From positions 29,948,501 to 30,012,500 of the forward strand of contig JAKSXM010000007.1 in the NCBI GenBank assembly GCA_022575985.1: a DNA stretch of 64,000 nucleotides, written 5' to 3'. The translations under genes and the position numbers were made by a program. The notes beneath the pieces are model-generated. The model ran no database searches. It saw only the letters and a program-made list of their open reading frames with translations, and had not been told where the DNA came from. The first letter of the stretch is position 1, and each line of letters starts with the position of its first letter. Positions 1 to 10,520 of the stretch are shown here, one piece after another. The DNA is from Anagrus nilaparvatae. Its lineage: Eukaryota > Arthropoda > Insecta > Hymenoptera > Mymaridae.

Positions 1-463
1 TTACCTTTGAAAATTGCAGTTTATATTTTTATATAAAAATGTAACTAATATAAAGATCTAAAAGAGTTTTTATGTTAACGTTAAAATCTTTCAATTATTT
101 AAAATAATAAATTATTGATCCAGCATTTTTAAATGAAGTTGTTTTGTCAATTTAATAAAATATATCCTTTTAAAATTAAATCAGTTTATTTGTTTAATGA
201 GGATATAATGTGGCTATATTGTAGCCATTAATTTAAATATGATTTAATATGTGAGAGTGGTTATGTAGCAAAATCAAAATAAAGTCACCCAACTTGAGTC
301 CATAGATTTTTTAAATTTTTAATTTTTTTTTTGCAAATTTTATAGGTATTTTAGGTATGTAAATATTTACATGAAAAAAATATGTAGAATAATTATTTTA
401 TTCAAAATCTTTTACATTTTCATACATAATTTTACAATTTTTTTAAATTCTTTTAATATGTAT

Positions 464-840
464 TTATTGTTGTGGAATAATGGCTTCACGAGCTGCATCA
501 GCTGCTTCTCGCATACTCAGCTCATTTACATAGAAATTTAACTCTTCTGACAAATAATAATGTGGATTTTCCCTATGTTGTCTGTAAGATTTAGCAACAG
601 CTATTTTTATGTGATGCCAAATTTTTCTGCATTTGGTCGCTGTAAAATAAAATAGCCTTTTATTTATAATGAAATAATTGTTAAATAAAGTATATTATAT
701 ACAATTAAACGTAATTGTATATTAATAAATTAAATTTACCATTAAATTTGCGTTTATTGAAGTGTTGGATCATAAGTTCAGATATTATATGAAACTCTCT
801 TCTCATCATGTTTCTGTTTCCAAAAAAAGGATCCCCTCTA
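464..840 (-). pseudogene. orphan 3' coding remnant, two exons, unknown family
   Basis: On the minus strand a coding stretch at about 840-740 ends at a good donor (AATG|GTAAAT) and joins in phase, over a 100-bp intron with a clean acceptor (TTTTACAG), to a terminal exon 639-464 that ends in TAA. The spliced frame has no stop and reads ...RGDPFFGNRNMMRREFH... then NKRKF-NATKCRKIWHHIK, SYRQHRENPHYY and a C-terminus SMREAADAAREAIIPQQ. The basic, tryptophan-containing part is vaguely MADF/Myb-like but I do not recognise the family. Upstream of 840 the frame meets a stop (TAA near 853) and no acceptor is obvious, so the 5' part is missing or broken. It may be a host gene tail or a domesticated or transposon-borne DNA-binding protein. 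Basis: frame and splice signals seen; function unknown. Confidence 0.45.
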
Positions 841-869
841 TGCCTCAGTTAGGACACTAAAATAATCCC

Positions 870-1640
870 TTATTATTCTAGGATAAGCTTATTCATCGAT
901 GTTTTTTGCACCAGGGATTCTTATGGAATTTTTTTATTTATACAGACAGTGGCGACGTGGACGGTTGTGACATTTTGAATGTATTATTGAAATAACTTTG
1001 TATTGAAGCCATCAAATTTTCTCAAACTCTGGGTATCTTATTTTTCCATCAAAAAACATAACTAAACAAGATATATTAAGTAATATATGACATACACTGG
1101 GAGAAAACGACATGGACGGTGGCGATATTTTTTTTTGTAAAAGCGGTTTAAAAAAAAATACAACAGTGCTTTCAAGTGCATAAATATAGAATGCGCATCC
1201 ATAAAAGGTGGAAAGCTTAAAAAAGCTAAAATCCAGGGACAGACTTATATTTGACGATCAGCTAAGAGGATTGCATGAAAATTTGTTTCGTTGAAAAACA
1301 TGAGTTTTTGGGACCTAAATACGTCATATGAATCTTACAGAAAAATTGAAGTTCAAATTTTAAGCCGTTTGTTAATACTCAAAGTTTACAGTTAAGCAAA
1401 AGGACAGCGGACGGTGGCGACATTTTGAACACATGCTCCAGAAAATTTTTTTGTTAACTTACCAATATATGCATAGTAGGTTGTGACTTTAAGAAAATAT
1501 TATTTATTAACTTTTTAAAAGAAAAAAAAGTGTAAAAGAGCTTTAGTTTCGGATATAAATGGAGGGGACACTATGTATACCATTCCTGTGAAAACCACCC
1601 AACTATACAAGATATTTAAGAAAAATATGAAATTTTCTTT
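870..1640. repeat. interspersed repeat family A, fullest copy
   Basis: This stretch shares long blocks with two other places in the window: 1140-1315 matches 27790-27965 (ATACAACAGTG, GCATCCATAAAAGGTGG, TTGCATGAAAATTTGTTT), while 900-1130 and 1320-1400 match 30530-30780 and 30780-30870 (ATTCTTATGGAA, AAATTTTAAGCCGT). The end near 1585-1610 (CCTGTGAAAACCACCCA) recurs at 28110-28130. Within it the motif GACGGTGGCGACATTTT is repeated at about 950, 1110 and 1410. No coding capacity is seen. It looks like a non-autonomous DNA transposon with long terminal inverted repeats, judged from the 28/30-kb copies. Confidence 0.6.
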
Positions 1641-1740
1641 TTGTAAAGCCGTTTTTAAAAATCTAATAGTTCTAGTTTTCGTAGTTAAAGCTTTTATATT
1701 TAAAATTTTAAGTTTTCGGCGGTTATTATATGAATAGTTA

Positions 1741-2221
1741 AGGCTGCTTACACACGCAAGGGAGCGTTCAATAATTGCGTAACGCTTATTTTTTGGATTT
1801 CGAGTTACAACGTCCCCTTAAGTAACGCTAAAATAGCATTTTGCCTATTTTTACATAATGAGCAATAACGTTTTTGGCCTAACGCCCCCCCCCCCCAGTT
1901 CAGCGTTACGCAATTATTGAACGCTCCCCAAGTGAATTTGTAAAGTGAATTTGTAAAATGAATTTGCAATGGCGCGATAATTCAAAATTTAAATAAATCT
2001 AAAAATCTAAATTTAGCGAAATTATTTAAATTTTTAAATAATTATTGTTTGTTAAATAATATTATTCCATTTTTTATTCATTTTTACAATAATCTCTTTA
2101 AAAATTTAATTAACTACGCTAATTTTAGATTTTAAGGTTTATTTGAAATTTGAAATTTTGCGCTGTTACAAATTCATTTTACAAATTCACTTTACAAATT
2201 CACTTGCGTGTGTAAGCAGCC
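1741..2221. mobile_element. TIR MITE (outer), interrupted by a second MITE
   Basis: The ends are inverted repeats: AGGCTGCTTACACACGCAAG at 1741-1760 and its complement CTTGCGTGTGTAAGCAGCCT at 2202-2221. The inversion continues inward as TGAATTTGTAAAGTGAATTTG from 1933 and as its complement before 2202. Removing the inner insertion (about 1761-1929) restores continuous arms. Length without the insertion is about 310 bp, typical of a non-autonomous MITE. No clear target duplication was found. Confidence 0.75.
1761..1929. mobile_element. TIR MITE nested in the 1741-2221 element
   Basis: Terminal inverted repeats GGAGCGTTCAATAATTGCGT (1761-1780) and complement ending at 1927 enclose about 170 bp including a run of C's near 1885. 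AAG occurs on both sides (1758-1760, 1930-1932), consistent with a 3-bp target duplication as made by PIF/Harbinger-type transposases; with 3 bp this is only suggestive. The position inside the left arm of the outer MITE proves it is the younger insertion. Confidence 0.7.
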
Positions 2222-3061
2222 TACCCAGCTAACACCGACGGTACAAGTACGACGAAAAGTCGTCCCAAAGTCGACGAGTTGGTCGACTGTCATAGAAAGT
2301 ACCCAGGTCGTCATTGAGTCATCCCATGGTAACAAAATATAAAAGTATATAACCAAACCTTTATTTCTGCTAACAATGTAGGTTGAGTAGATATCATTAT
2401 ACACGCACACATATAAAAAACTTAATATTTTTAAATCGACGCGACAGTTACTGTTATGCGGTATTTTTATTGCCTAAATATTAATAATAATTAAGGATGA
2501 TAACTACCAAGCTGGGGATAATAGACATAAGAAACTATTACTCTCTCTTTCTATCATATGACTATAGAAGCGAGAACCTTGCACGCGCACAATTATACGA
2601 TAGCATTGTTAAATAAATAAAATTTTCGTTATAAACAAACCACCCTAGTCTAAAATAAATTGAATAATTATATTCTACGATATGTTTTTTATATGTTATA
2701 ATTTTTTTATCAAAAACTGTACTCAAAAAATACTTTAATTTTTTATTGTAAAATGTCGTCCCATAAGAATCACGTGTATAAGATGCTCGGAGAAGCAAAA
2801 TTATTTTTAATTATTTAATAATGAAGGAGTCACCCTAGGATCTTCTAATTTTAAATATGTATTTTTTAATATGCTTTCTTGTTATATACCAACTTTTATT
2901 AAAATCTGTACTCAAACAAAAAAGGTGAGCAACATCCTTAATAATTATTATTATCCGTTCGATTAAATTTTTGTTATTCATCACAGATCTAAAAAATTAC
3001 AATGCTATAGTGATTGTGTTATTAAGTAATATTCATAAAATATTAAGTATAAATATGATAA
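2222..3061. other. AT-rich interval without a supported gene
   Basis: No coding frame with family similarity or splice context was found. A GC-richer patch at 2235-2335 (GACGACGAAAAGTCGTCC-like words) resembles words at 26060-26190 and probably belongs to another repeat. The rest is A/T-rich and looks unconstrained. Confidence 0.5.
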
Positions 3062-4049
3062 GGAGAAAAAATTTTGCTGAGCTTAGTGTTCAAAAAAAAA
3101 AGAAGAATCGATGCAATCTTAAGAGCATACAATGATGCTCAACAAGAAAATGCAAGAGAAAATAACATGATCATAATTAATTATAATAACAATGAAAATG
3201 TAATGCTAGACAATGTACATGCCGATGCAGAAAATGTAAATAATAGAAATGAAGATAATCTAAGAGCTAATCTAGTAGATAATTTTGATTATGACGGTGA
3301 AGCAGCTATAGGTAATGATTTTGAGATTGGTGAAAATAATGAGCCAGATAATGAAGAAATTGGTAATAATGAGAATAATTTTAATCAAAATAATGCATCT
3401 GTAGAATTAGCAATATGGTCAATTTCTAATAAAATAAAACTTATTGCTCTAACTAGATTATTGAAAACAATTAAAATTGTGAAATAGAAAGTATCTTAAA
3501 TTTACCATCTGACGCTAGGACTATTTTACATACACCAAGACACAGAACTGGAATTATTAACCTACCATCTGGAGGTACTTATTTTCATTATGGCTTGGAA
3601 AAATCATTGAAAGAACAGCATCAAAATGTTGACGTCAATGTACTTCCAGATACAATTGATATAATTTTAAGTATTGATGGAATGAATTTAACTAACAGCT
3701 CTAGAAGTGAGTTGTGGCCTATTTCAGGTAAAATAAATCTAGCTCAGTTTAAAAAACCATTTCTCATAGGATGCTTTCATAGCCGAATTCATTCAAAACC
3801 ACCAAGTGTTAATGAATATTTATTACTATTTGTTCTTGAATACCATCATTTAAATATTGATGGGTTTTTATTAAGAAATAAAAGATTCAGAGTTAATATT
3901 TTCATTTTTGTTGCGGATGCCGTAGAACATTTAGAATAGATTTAGATGATAATTTTGCAAATGTTGTATCTCCTTTGGAAGGTGTTGGCATTGGGATAGT
4001 ATCTCAATGTCCTTGTTTAAGGCATAAACATTCAATAAAACTCCAATAA
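3062..4049 (+). pseudogene. decayed transposase-like protein fragment
   Basis: Two overlapping frames encode one protein. The first (3062-3487) has an N/D/E-rich segment and ends LIALTRLLKTIK; a one-base loss in the A run near 3470 shifts the frame, and the second frame (from about 3478 to 3939) continues with LPSDARTILHTPR, GGTYFHYGLEKSL, IDGMNLTNSSRSELWPISG and PFLIGCFHSRIHSKPPSVNE. A second shift near 3925 leads into NVVSPLEGVGIGIVSQCPC and a stop at 4047-4049. These motifs recall the large arthropod/cnidarian family of transposase-like 'uncharacterized' proteins (tnp2/EnSpm-like, by memory), which normally have a longer middle part and a VSQFPLDYMH-type motif; the middle appears deleted. 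No ATG opens the first frame (the first residue upstream of a stop is TTG), so the true 5' exon is absent or elsewhere. The similarity is confident at motif level, the superfamily name is not. Confidence 0.6.
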
Positions 4050-5049
4050 TCATGCATATAATAATGCTAGTAATTTAAGAGATAATGCACAATTTGGATC
4101 TCCACAGTTGCAAGCCTGTAAGTATTTTAAGAATTTGTAATTATAAATTTGACCCAGTTATTACGTGCTAGGCCTCAAAATTTTAATAAAGGGTTTAAAT
4201 TATTTTTTAATTTTCAGCCCGAAATAATCTTCAAAATGATATTGAATACAATATTCATGGTGCTGCTGGTACGTACTTTTTATTGACTTATTTTTAAAAT
4301 TGACTGCATAAGCCTGTATTAATATTTTTATTCATATAATATATATTTATAGGTCTAAATTCAGGGGATATAACTTTGTCAATGATGCTTCAATATTTAG
4401 AAAAGAAATTTGAAGATTTAGATGAGAAAATTGATTTTACTCAGAAAAGACAGCTTGAAATGGGAGAACTATTAGTAGGTAAACATACAGGCAAACATAA
4501 ACATCTGGTCAGGGAATTCTATTTTTTGCCAAAAAAACCTATAGAAAGACAGCAAGAAGTAGAAAATTTTGAAAAAAAAGTTAATAATAAAGAAGAAGTT
4601 CAGCAGGAATTGGTAAGTTATTTCCTCCATTTAATGACTTTAATAAATAAGACTTATTTATTAACGTTTTTTTTTTGCCAGAAAGCATTTGCTTTTCAAA
4701 ATACTGGCAAAACAATAGATGATTCAATCAAACGAATTTTACTGGTGCTCCTCTCAAAGGACATTGTTATACAATATACATGGACCGGTCAAAGAACTGT
4801 TAATCAAGAACTAAAAATGATTGATAAGAAATTCATAGATATAATAGTTGGTAAGCTTACTTTATTTTAATAATCAATTTAAAACATGATTTTATTTGGG
4901 CATAATTACATTGTATATAATTTTTAGATGAAATTGTTGCCAAATTCCAAACAAAGACAAATGGTTATGATAAGAGTTTTGTTCAAGGCAGGTTCAAAGA
5001 ATTCTTTCGAAGGCAAGGTTCAAAGTTTAAAAAAATTATCCGAAATTAA
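4050..5049 (+). CDS. DUF4806-domain protein, multi-exon, 5' end unclear
   Basis: Four introns with canonical borders join in phase: exon A ends 4117 (CAAGCCT|GTAAGT), exon B 4218-4268, exon C 4353-4612, exon D 4682-4850, exon E 4928-5049 (stop TAA 5047-5049). The start is unresolved: exon A's frame (NNASNLRDNAQFGSPQLQA) runs back to a stop near 4035. The product has a short helical stretch (MLQYLEKKFEDLDEKID), then a DUF4806-like C-terminal domain in exons C-E: acidic 'EVENFEKKVNNKEEVQQEL', 'DDSIKRILLVLLSKDIVIQY', 'TWTGQRT', and a basic tail FKEFFRRQGSKFKKIIRN. DUF4806 is common in insect genes of unknown function; by family knowledge it is C-terminal. The gene lies immediately 3' of a transposase-like fragment on the same strand, so both may be parts of one element or one chimeric gene. 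All four introns keep phase, which argues that this part is not yet heavily decayed. Confidence 0.7.
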
Positions 5050-5377
5050 ATTTTAAATTGTTATAATTTATGATGTTAGAAAATTGTTAACTTTTATACG
5101 TTATACATAACGTATAAAATTTTTAAAATAATTTAAATTTCTTGAAATCTAAAAAAGAATTGTATTGAATATATCCATCAATGTTATTACATTGACTACA
5201 TCTTGAAAATATTACATTTAAGATTATATAATACTAGATTACCCGGGACGAGTATAAGACTGAGCGAAGCTATAGAAAATTTTTTGATTTATTTTATAAT
5301 TTTTTTTAAATCTTTCCCATGTAGAAATGAAATCCGTAAAACTTACTTGGGGGTCCGGGACTTATCCGCCAAACGGA
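5050..5377. other. AT-rich interval, possible repeat edge
   Basis: No gene is supported. Around 5235-5275 the words ACCCGGGACGAG and GACTGAGCGAAGCTATAG resemble the short GC hairpin word at 25660-25692 (GACTGAGC...GCTTCGCTCAGTC), suggesting another transposon terminus. 5351-5377 contains CCGGGACTTATCCG, echoed at 7240-7290 on the far side of the foldback. Confidence 0.35.
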
Positions 5378-7236
5378 TAATAAACTGATCAGTATGTCAC
5401 GCTTTTTTTCATCAGTAACTGATTACGCATGCGCATAAGTGGTTACAAAATTTTTTTATTTTAGTTTTGTTTTTATAAGGTTATGAATTTTGCTTTAAAA
5501 AAATACCGACAAAACGAGAAAATGTGTGTGTTAAAACCCGAAATTATGTATTTTCTCGTTTAAAAACGAGATTTTTAATAAATCTCGTTTATAAAAAAGA
5601 AATAGCGCTGTTTCCTTTATGTAAAAGTGAAATACATAAATTTCTCGTTTTTAAATCCGTTGCGTTCCAAATAAAAATTTTAAAACGAGAAAAGTTAATA
5701 AAAAAACTCTTTTTACAAAAGATAATAAAATATTAGAGGCGTGAACAAACTGTGATGCAGCCATAACCTCGTGTGCTTTTATATATTATGTTTAACAGAG
5801 AATATAATTATGTGTATTTTCTGCTCCTGTTAGATTATTTATTAAATTTTTTGTTAACATTAAATAAATTAAATTATATTTTATAAAATATAATATTTCA
5901 TTTAATAAATTATGTTAAAAAAGAGGCACAACTAAAATATGTATAAAATTGCAGTTGGAGTTATATATTATACTGTGAGAAATAGTTTAAAAAATAACAA
6001 GTTTCCAGGATAATAATAAAATGAAGTAAATCAAAAATGTATCAACAAAAATTATTTTATGAACAAATTAAACATTATTGAATGTCAAATCACCAAATTT
6101 TTTTAAACAACATTTATTCAATTGATATTCTTATAGATTACCATTCATCGAACTCATATAGCGGTGGATGGTTATAATGAAAATATCAATCCAACTATCT
6201 AAACAGAATGTATTCTAATTTGGCACAATGATTAGTTTTCATATATTCTACAATATGTCGACATCATGATTTAGAATATACTAACAGCAATTCTCTTTCT
6301 CATTTACTTACTCATGAATTTTAGAAGTTCTATTTTTTTAAGAATACTATATTATGAGTCTTAAATTTGACCTACTCAATAAATTCATTATATCAAGATG
6401 AAATATTCTTTAGAGTATAAAAACTAATCACTCTACAAAATTAGAATACATTATGTCAACTCGTTGGCTTTACATTTTCAATGATGCTCTCCAACGAAAT
6501 AGTGGTTCGATGATGAGTATTCTAAACATGAGCTCATTATGATGATTTCAATTTTAATATTAGTCAGAGGATTTTTTCATTTGGCATGTTGGTTAGTTAT
6601 TATACTCTAAAGAATATTTTATCTTGATATAATGAATTTATTGAGTAAGTCAAATTCAAGACTCATAATATAGTATTCTTAAAAAAATAGAACTTCTAGA
6701 ATTCATGAGTAAGTAAATGAGAAAGAGAATTGCTGTTAATATATTCTGAATCATGATGACATATTGTAGAATATATGAAAACTAATCATTATGCCAAATT
6801 AGAATACATTCTGTTTAGATAGTTGGATTGATATTTTCATTATAACCATCCACCGCTATATGAGTTCGATGAATGGTAATCTATAAGAATATCAATTGAA
6901 TAAATGTTGTTTAAAAAAATTTGGTGATTTGACATTCAATAATGTTTAATTTGTTCATAAAATAATTTTTGTTGATACATTTTTGATTTACTTCATTTTA
7001 TTATTATCCTGGAAACTTGTTATTTTTGAAACTATTTCTCACAGTATAATATATAACTCCAACTGCATTTTTATACATATTTTAGTTGTGCCTCTTTTTT
7101 CAACATTACCAGGGGATTTTCGAGGTTGAGAAAGGCGTTAAAAACAAAACTAAAATAAAAAAATATTATAACCACTTGTGCGCATGCGTAATCAGTTACT
7201 GATGAAAAAAAGCGTGACATACTGATCAGTTTATTA
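5378..7236. mobile_element. large foldback element with two-tier inverted repeats
   Basis: Outer inverted arms about 100 bp long lie at 5378-5480 and 7130-7236 (TAATAAACTGATCAGTATGT, GTAACTGATTACGCATGCGC). A second pair of arms of about 525 bp lies at 5911-6440 and 6580-7105 (word GAGGCACAACTAAAATATGT on the left), pairing about the centre 6508. The left side holds some 400 extra bases (5480-5905) with repeated TTTCTCGTTTT words in both directions. No transposase frame is visible. The organisation fits a Foldback-type or long-TIR non-autonomous DNA transposon. RNA from the inner arms would form a long hairpin. Confidence 0.7.
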
Positions 7237-7546
7237 CCCGTAATACGGATCCGTACGGATTATAAAATTAGTTCTACGGATCCGTCCCGGATTTGAAACT
7301 TAGTTTCCTTGACAGCTGGGTTATATTATTATTTCTTATTTAAAAATATTCCAAGTTAAAAATTAATAGTTTCGTATTTAATCATCTGTATAAGTATTAT
7401 TTTATCGTATATATAATTTATTTGGTCTAGGAGTAATTGCATTGTTTTTTAAAATAAATTTAGGCATATAAATGAAAAAAAATATAATTTATTGAATTAT
7501 TAATGTATGAAATTGAATATAATTTTTTTTATTTTATTTTTATATT

Positions 7547-8860
7547 TTAGTGAATATCGTTTTTCAATTTGTGTAAAAACTTTTGTTTGTCTTTAAAAGA
7601 AGCACATAGTCGAATAGAGTCGTATCTATATTTGTAGTAATCTTTTATTAGAATTAAATCGTTTATTGATTTAATTCTACTTAATCCTACGTAAGTGGTA
7701 CCTAATTGCCTTTCACTGTCTCCAATATGGAGAAACATTTTATGAATAGTTTGGCCTTGGGATTTATGTATGGTTATTAAATATGATGACATAAGTGGTA
7801 TTTGTATTCGGCTGCATTGTATTTTATTATGTGTCCATGTACGGTTTAGAGGTATTATTGGAAATAGATTTTTATATAAATAGGGTCCTTTATAATTATC
7901 AAATTCTACCATGATAGCTTCTGGTAATTGCGGTGGTGAATTATTTTCAGCATAAATTATTTCTCTCACATATCCTAAAGTACCATTTATTAAACCTCCT
8001 TCAGTCCATAAGTTTGCCCGTAATGACACGACAATTTTTAGATAAGTATAAAACATTTTGTAACCCTGATGCTTTTTCATCTGAACAACGAATGGCTACA
8101 TTAGGTGCATTTGTGGCTACAATTCGAGCTACTGGGTTTCCTGTGTTTTTCAAATGTTTTTCATTATGTGCATCTACTTGCATGCATTTCGGGTATAAAT
8201 GTATTGCATTTTCAAACATATCCAATTCGTTTTTAGGTATTATAGATTCTCGTCTATTATGCAGTGCTTCGTAATTTTCCTGCGACAATTCTGCATTTGC
8301 TATTTCATCTAATAATTTTGAATATGGGGTTTGATTTCCTTCGGTGTGCATTTTGTAAACAGAAATATTTCTGAAATTGTTTAAAAACAAGTTCTCCTTG
8401 CGATTGCATTTTGTCAGTAAATTTTTTTGAACTAAATATTGCCGTATCTCCTACCGGTGTTAATTGGTTATAATCTCCGAATAAGTATATTATTATTCCA
8501 CCAAAAGGTTCATCAATTACGTTAGCAAAAATTTCTCTACACCGTGATTCTATTTGATATAAAGTACGTAAACCTATTAATGAAATTTCGTCAATAAACA
8601 GAAATTTCAAATTTTTTAATTCAGTTTGTAGTTTTTTTGGCATTTTGATTTTCTAATTAAGCAAATTGTTTATAATTTAAAGGTAATCGTAGTAATGAGT
8701 GATATGTTTTTCCATATACATTTACAGCAGCCATGCCAGTACGTGCTCCGATTTTGACTGCATCTTCCCCGAAAGCAGATGTTATCATTTTTACCATTTC
8801 TTTTATTACTGTGTTTTTTCCTGATCCTGCTTTTCCTTGTACTATTACTCTTTTGATCAT
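7547..8860 (-). pseudogene. Helitron helicase (PIF1-like) part, broken
   Basis: Four successive minus-strand frames carry the motifs of a PIF1-family helicase in the right order. 8860-8657 starts with the Walker A region VIVQGKAGSGKN and continues GARTGMAAVN-YGKTYHSLL; 8643-8305 has Walker B FLFIDEISLIG and LFGDYNQLTPVGD; 8390-8001 covers the middle; 8080-7547 ends with the C-terminal motifs PLMSSYLITIHKSQGQT and TYVGLSRIKSINDL. In Helitrons this domain unwinds DNA during rolling-circle transposition. At least three frameshifts or stops separate the frames, and Walker A has Asn where Ser/Thr is normally required after Lys (GKN), so this copy is dead. It follows the Rep part (9204-10258) in the same orientation. 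A clear 3' CTRR terminus was not found below 7547. Confidence 0.88.
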
Positions 8861-9203
8861 ATTGGATGTTAATGTATTATTTTTAATCGCGTCTATTTGT
8901 CCTTTTAAACAGTTTAAAACTTCTTTTTGATCTTCTGTAAATTGTATTTTTTTTTCTCGTCATCTGAATTTTGTTTGTTTGAATTATCGGATTTATAATT
9001 TTTTTAAAAATTTTCAATATCATCTTTAGATGGTATATTTTTGTCTGTTATATTCCAATTGTAGCATATATCAATTTGCCTTTTTCCTAATTCAATGTTA
9101 TCAATATTTTCACAATATCCAGATAAATATTAAAATGGATTTCTAACCATGTCATCATTTAAGGATTCAGGAATTTCATCTGTTTCTTCATATTCATGTA
9201 AAT

Positions 9204-10258
9204 TTATTTTATTTTCTTCACTATGTAAGAATTATATAGTTCCTTCCATGAATCACGATTTACATTATTAATTAGAATATCATTCTTATTATTTCTAAAT
9301 GATACATTTAAAATACAATGTAACTTATAATATTTTTCATCTTCTGTTTCATTGTCAACAAGGTTTATTTTTGGAAATATTCTTACAATGCATTCTTTTC
9401 GTCTTTTTATAAATTTATTGTTGTAAACTCTGTAGTGTTTACAAAAATTTATCAAATTTAAATCCTCAAGTTCAGGTGGTCTTATTTTATATGTCTCAAT
9501 TAATGTTGAATCATTTGCTTCCATAATTTCTTTAGTTTCGTTGCATATCTAAAATGAATAAAATTTTAAAATAATTTATTTTAACAATTAATATTTATAC
9601 ATTTTAAATAGATATATATTGAATTAGTACCTTAACTGATTTCCATTCTTCATCTTGTATAACTAATGTAACATATGTTCGTGAACTGCGGTAAAGAGGC
9701 CAACTCATGAGTAAATGTATTACTTCTTGTGCACTGTAATCACGTTCATTTAAAGTAGAAATAAATAATTTTTGAATTGCTGTTTTTGCGTGTAAATTAT
9801 CTGACATCGATTGGCAAATTTCGTTCAAACATTCCTGTAAATTTTTTGAAATTTTTTAACCCTTTGATGCGTAGTTGGCGATGTAATAATATACAGCTTG
9901 TTCAGAGACAGTCGGTGAGAAATCTGTATTTGCTCGCCAAATCGATGTTATTATTGTATTATATCGTTGTATTAATGGATCATTTCGTTTTGGATGATAT
10001 CTGAAATACCCATCTGAATTGTCTATGCAACTTTTTGTTTTTAGAGGTTGCGGAAAATTGAAACGACATGTAAGTTTATTTGATTTGTATTTGTAACGTA
10101 AGCAATGTTTGCCATGTATTGTATGTCTTTGCAATCGATTTAATAAATGTATTAAATCGTTTGTCAATTGATCCTTTTTTATATCTGAAAAATTCTCTTT
10201 AGATGGATGAGAAACGCCTATATCATGTCTTGGGTTAATAGCTAAACAGTTAGTTTAA
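9204..10258 (-). pseudogene. Helitron Rep C-terminal and linker part, broken
   Basis: From 10258 downwards a frame reads LAINPRHDIGVSHPSKENF, continues through NRLQRHTIHGKHCLRYKYK and CRFNFPQPL, and ends with SEQAVYYYIANYASKG (9856). This is the Helitron Rep region before and at the two-tyrosine motif (Y-x3-Y in YIANY), which nicks DNA ends. Two further frames follow: 9828-9604 (SMSDNLHAKTAIQKL, ERDYSAQEVIHLLMSWPL) and 9524-9204 (TYKIRPPELEDLNLINFCKHY, RRKECIVRIFP), the usual linker to the helicase. Upstream of 10258 a stop (TAA near 10257) and unrelated sequence follow, so the HUH motif and N-terminus are missing: the element is 5'-truncated. Between 9200 and 8870 traces of the same protein persist with several stops. 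Confidence 0.85.
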
Positions 10259-10344
10259 TTATTTCTAAGGGTGCGTTAAGCTTATCACAATTATTTTTTG
10301 CGATAGTAGCGGCTTCTAATAGGATATTTTAGGAACCATTTTAT

Positions 10345-10520
10345 TTTTATATTTATTTATTCAGCGAGTGAGATAATCGATATTTTTTTTTATTAAAATG
10401 TTTTTAAATTTTCTTGAATATCCCTAGATAGTGTGAAATTTTTTTTTTTTCGTAAACATCGAAATTTTCCATATAAAATTTAAAAAAATGTTATTTTTTA
10501 TGTAGAGTTTATTTTTACTA
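10345..10520 (+). repeat. repeat family B copy 1
   Basis: ATTTATTCAGCGAGTGAGAT and about 170 following bases (AAATTTTCTTGAATATCCCT, ATCGAAATTTTCCATATAAA) match 25155-25335 in the same orientation, with small differences in the T runs. No coding frame. It begins directly after the truncated Helitron. Confidence 0.75.

Noticed and set aside
2192..2798. Minus-strand frames of 72 and 78 codons
   Set aside because: One begins inside a MITE terminus and the other is low-complexity; no support.
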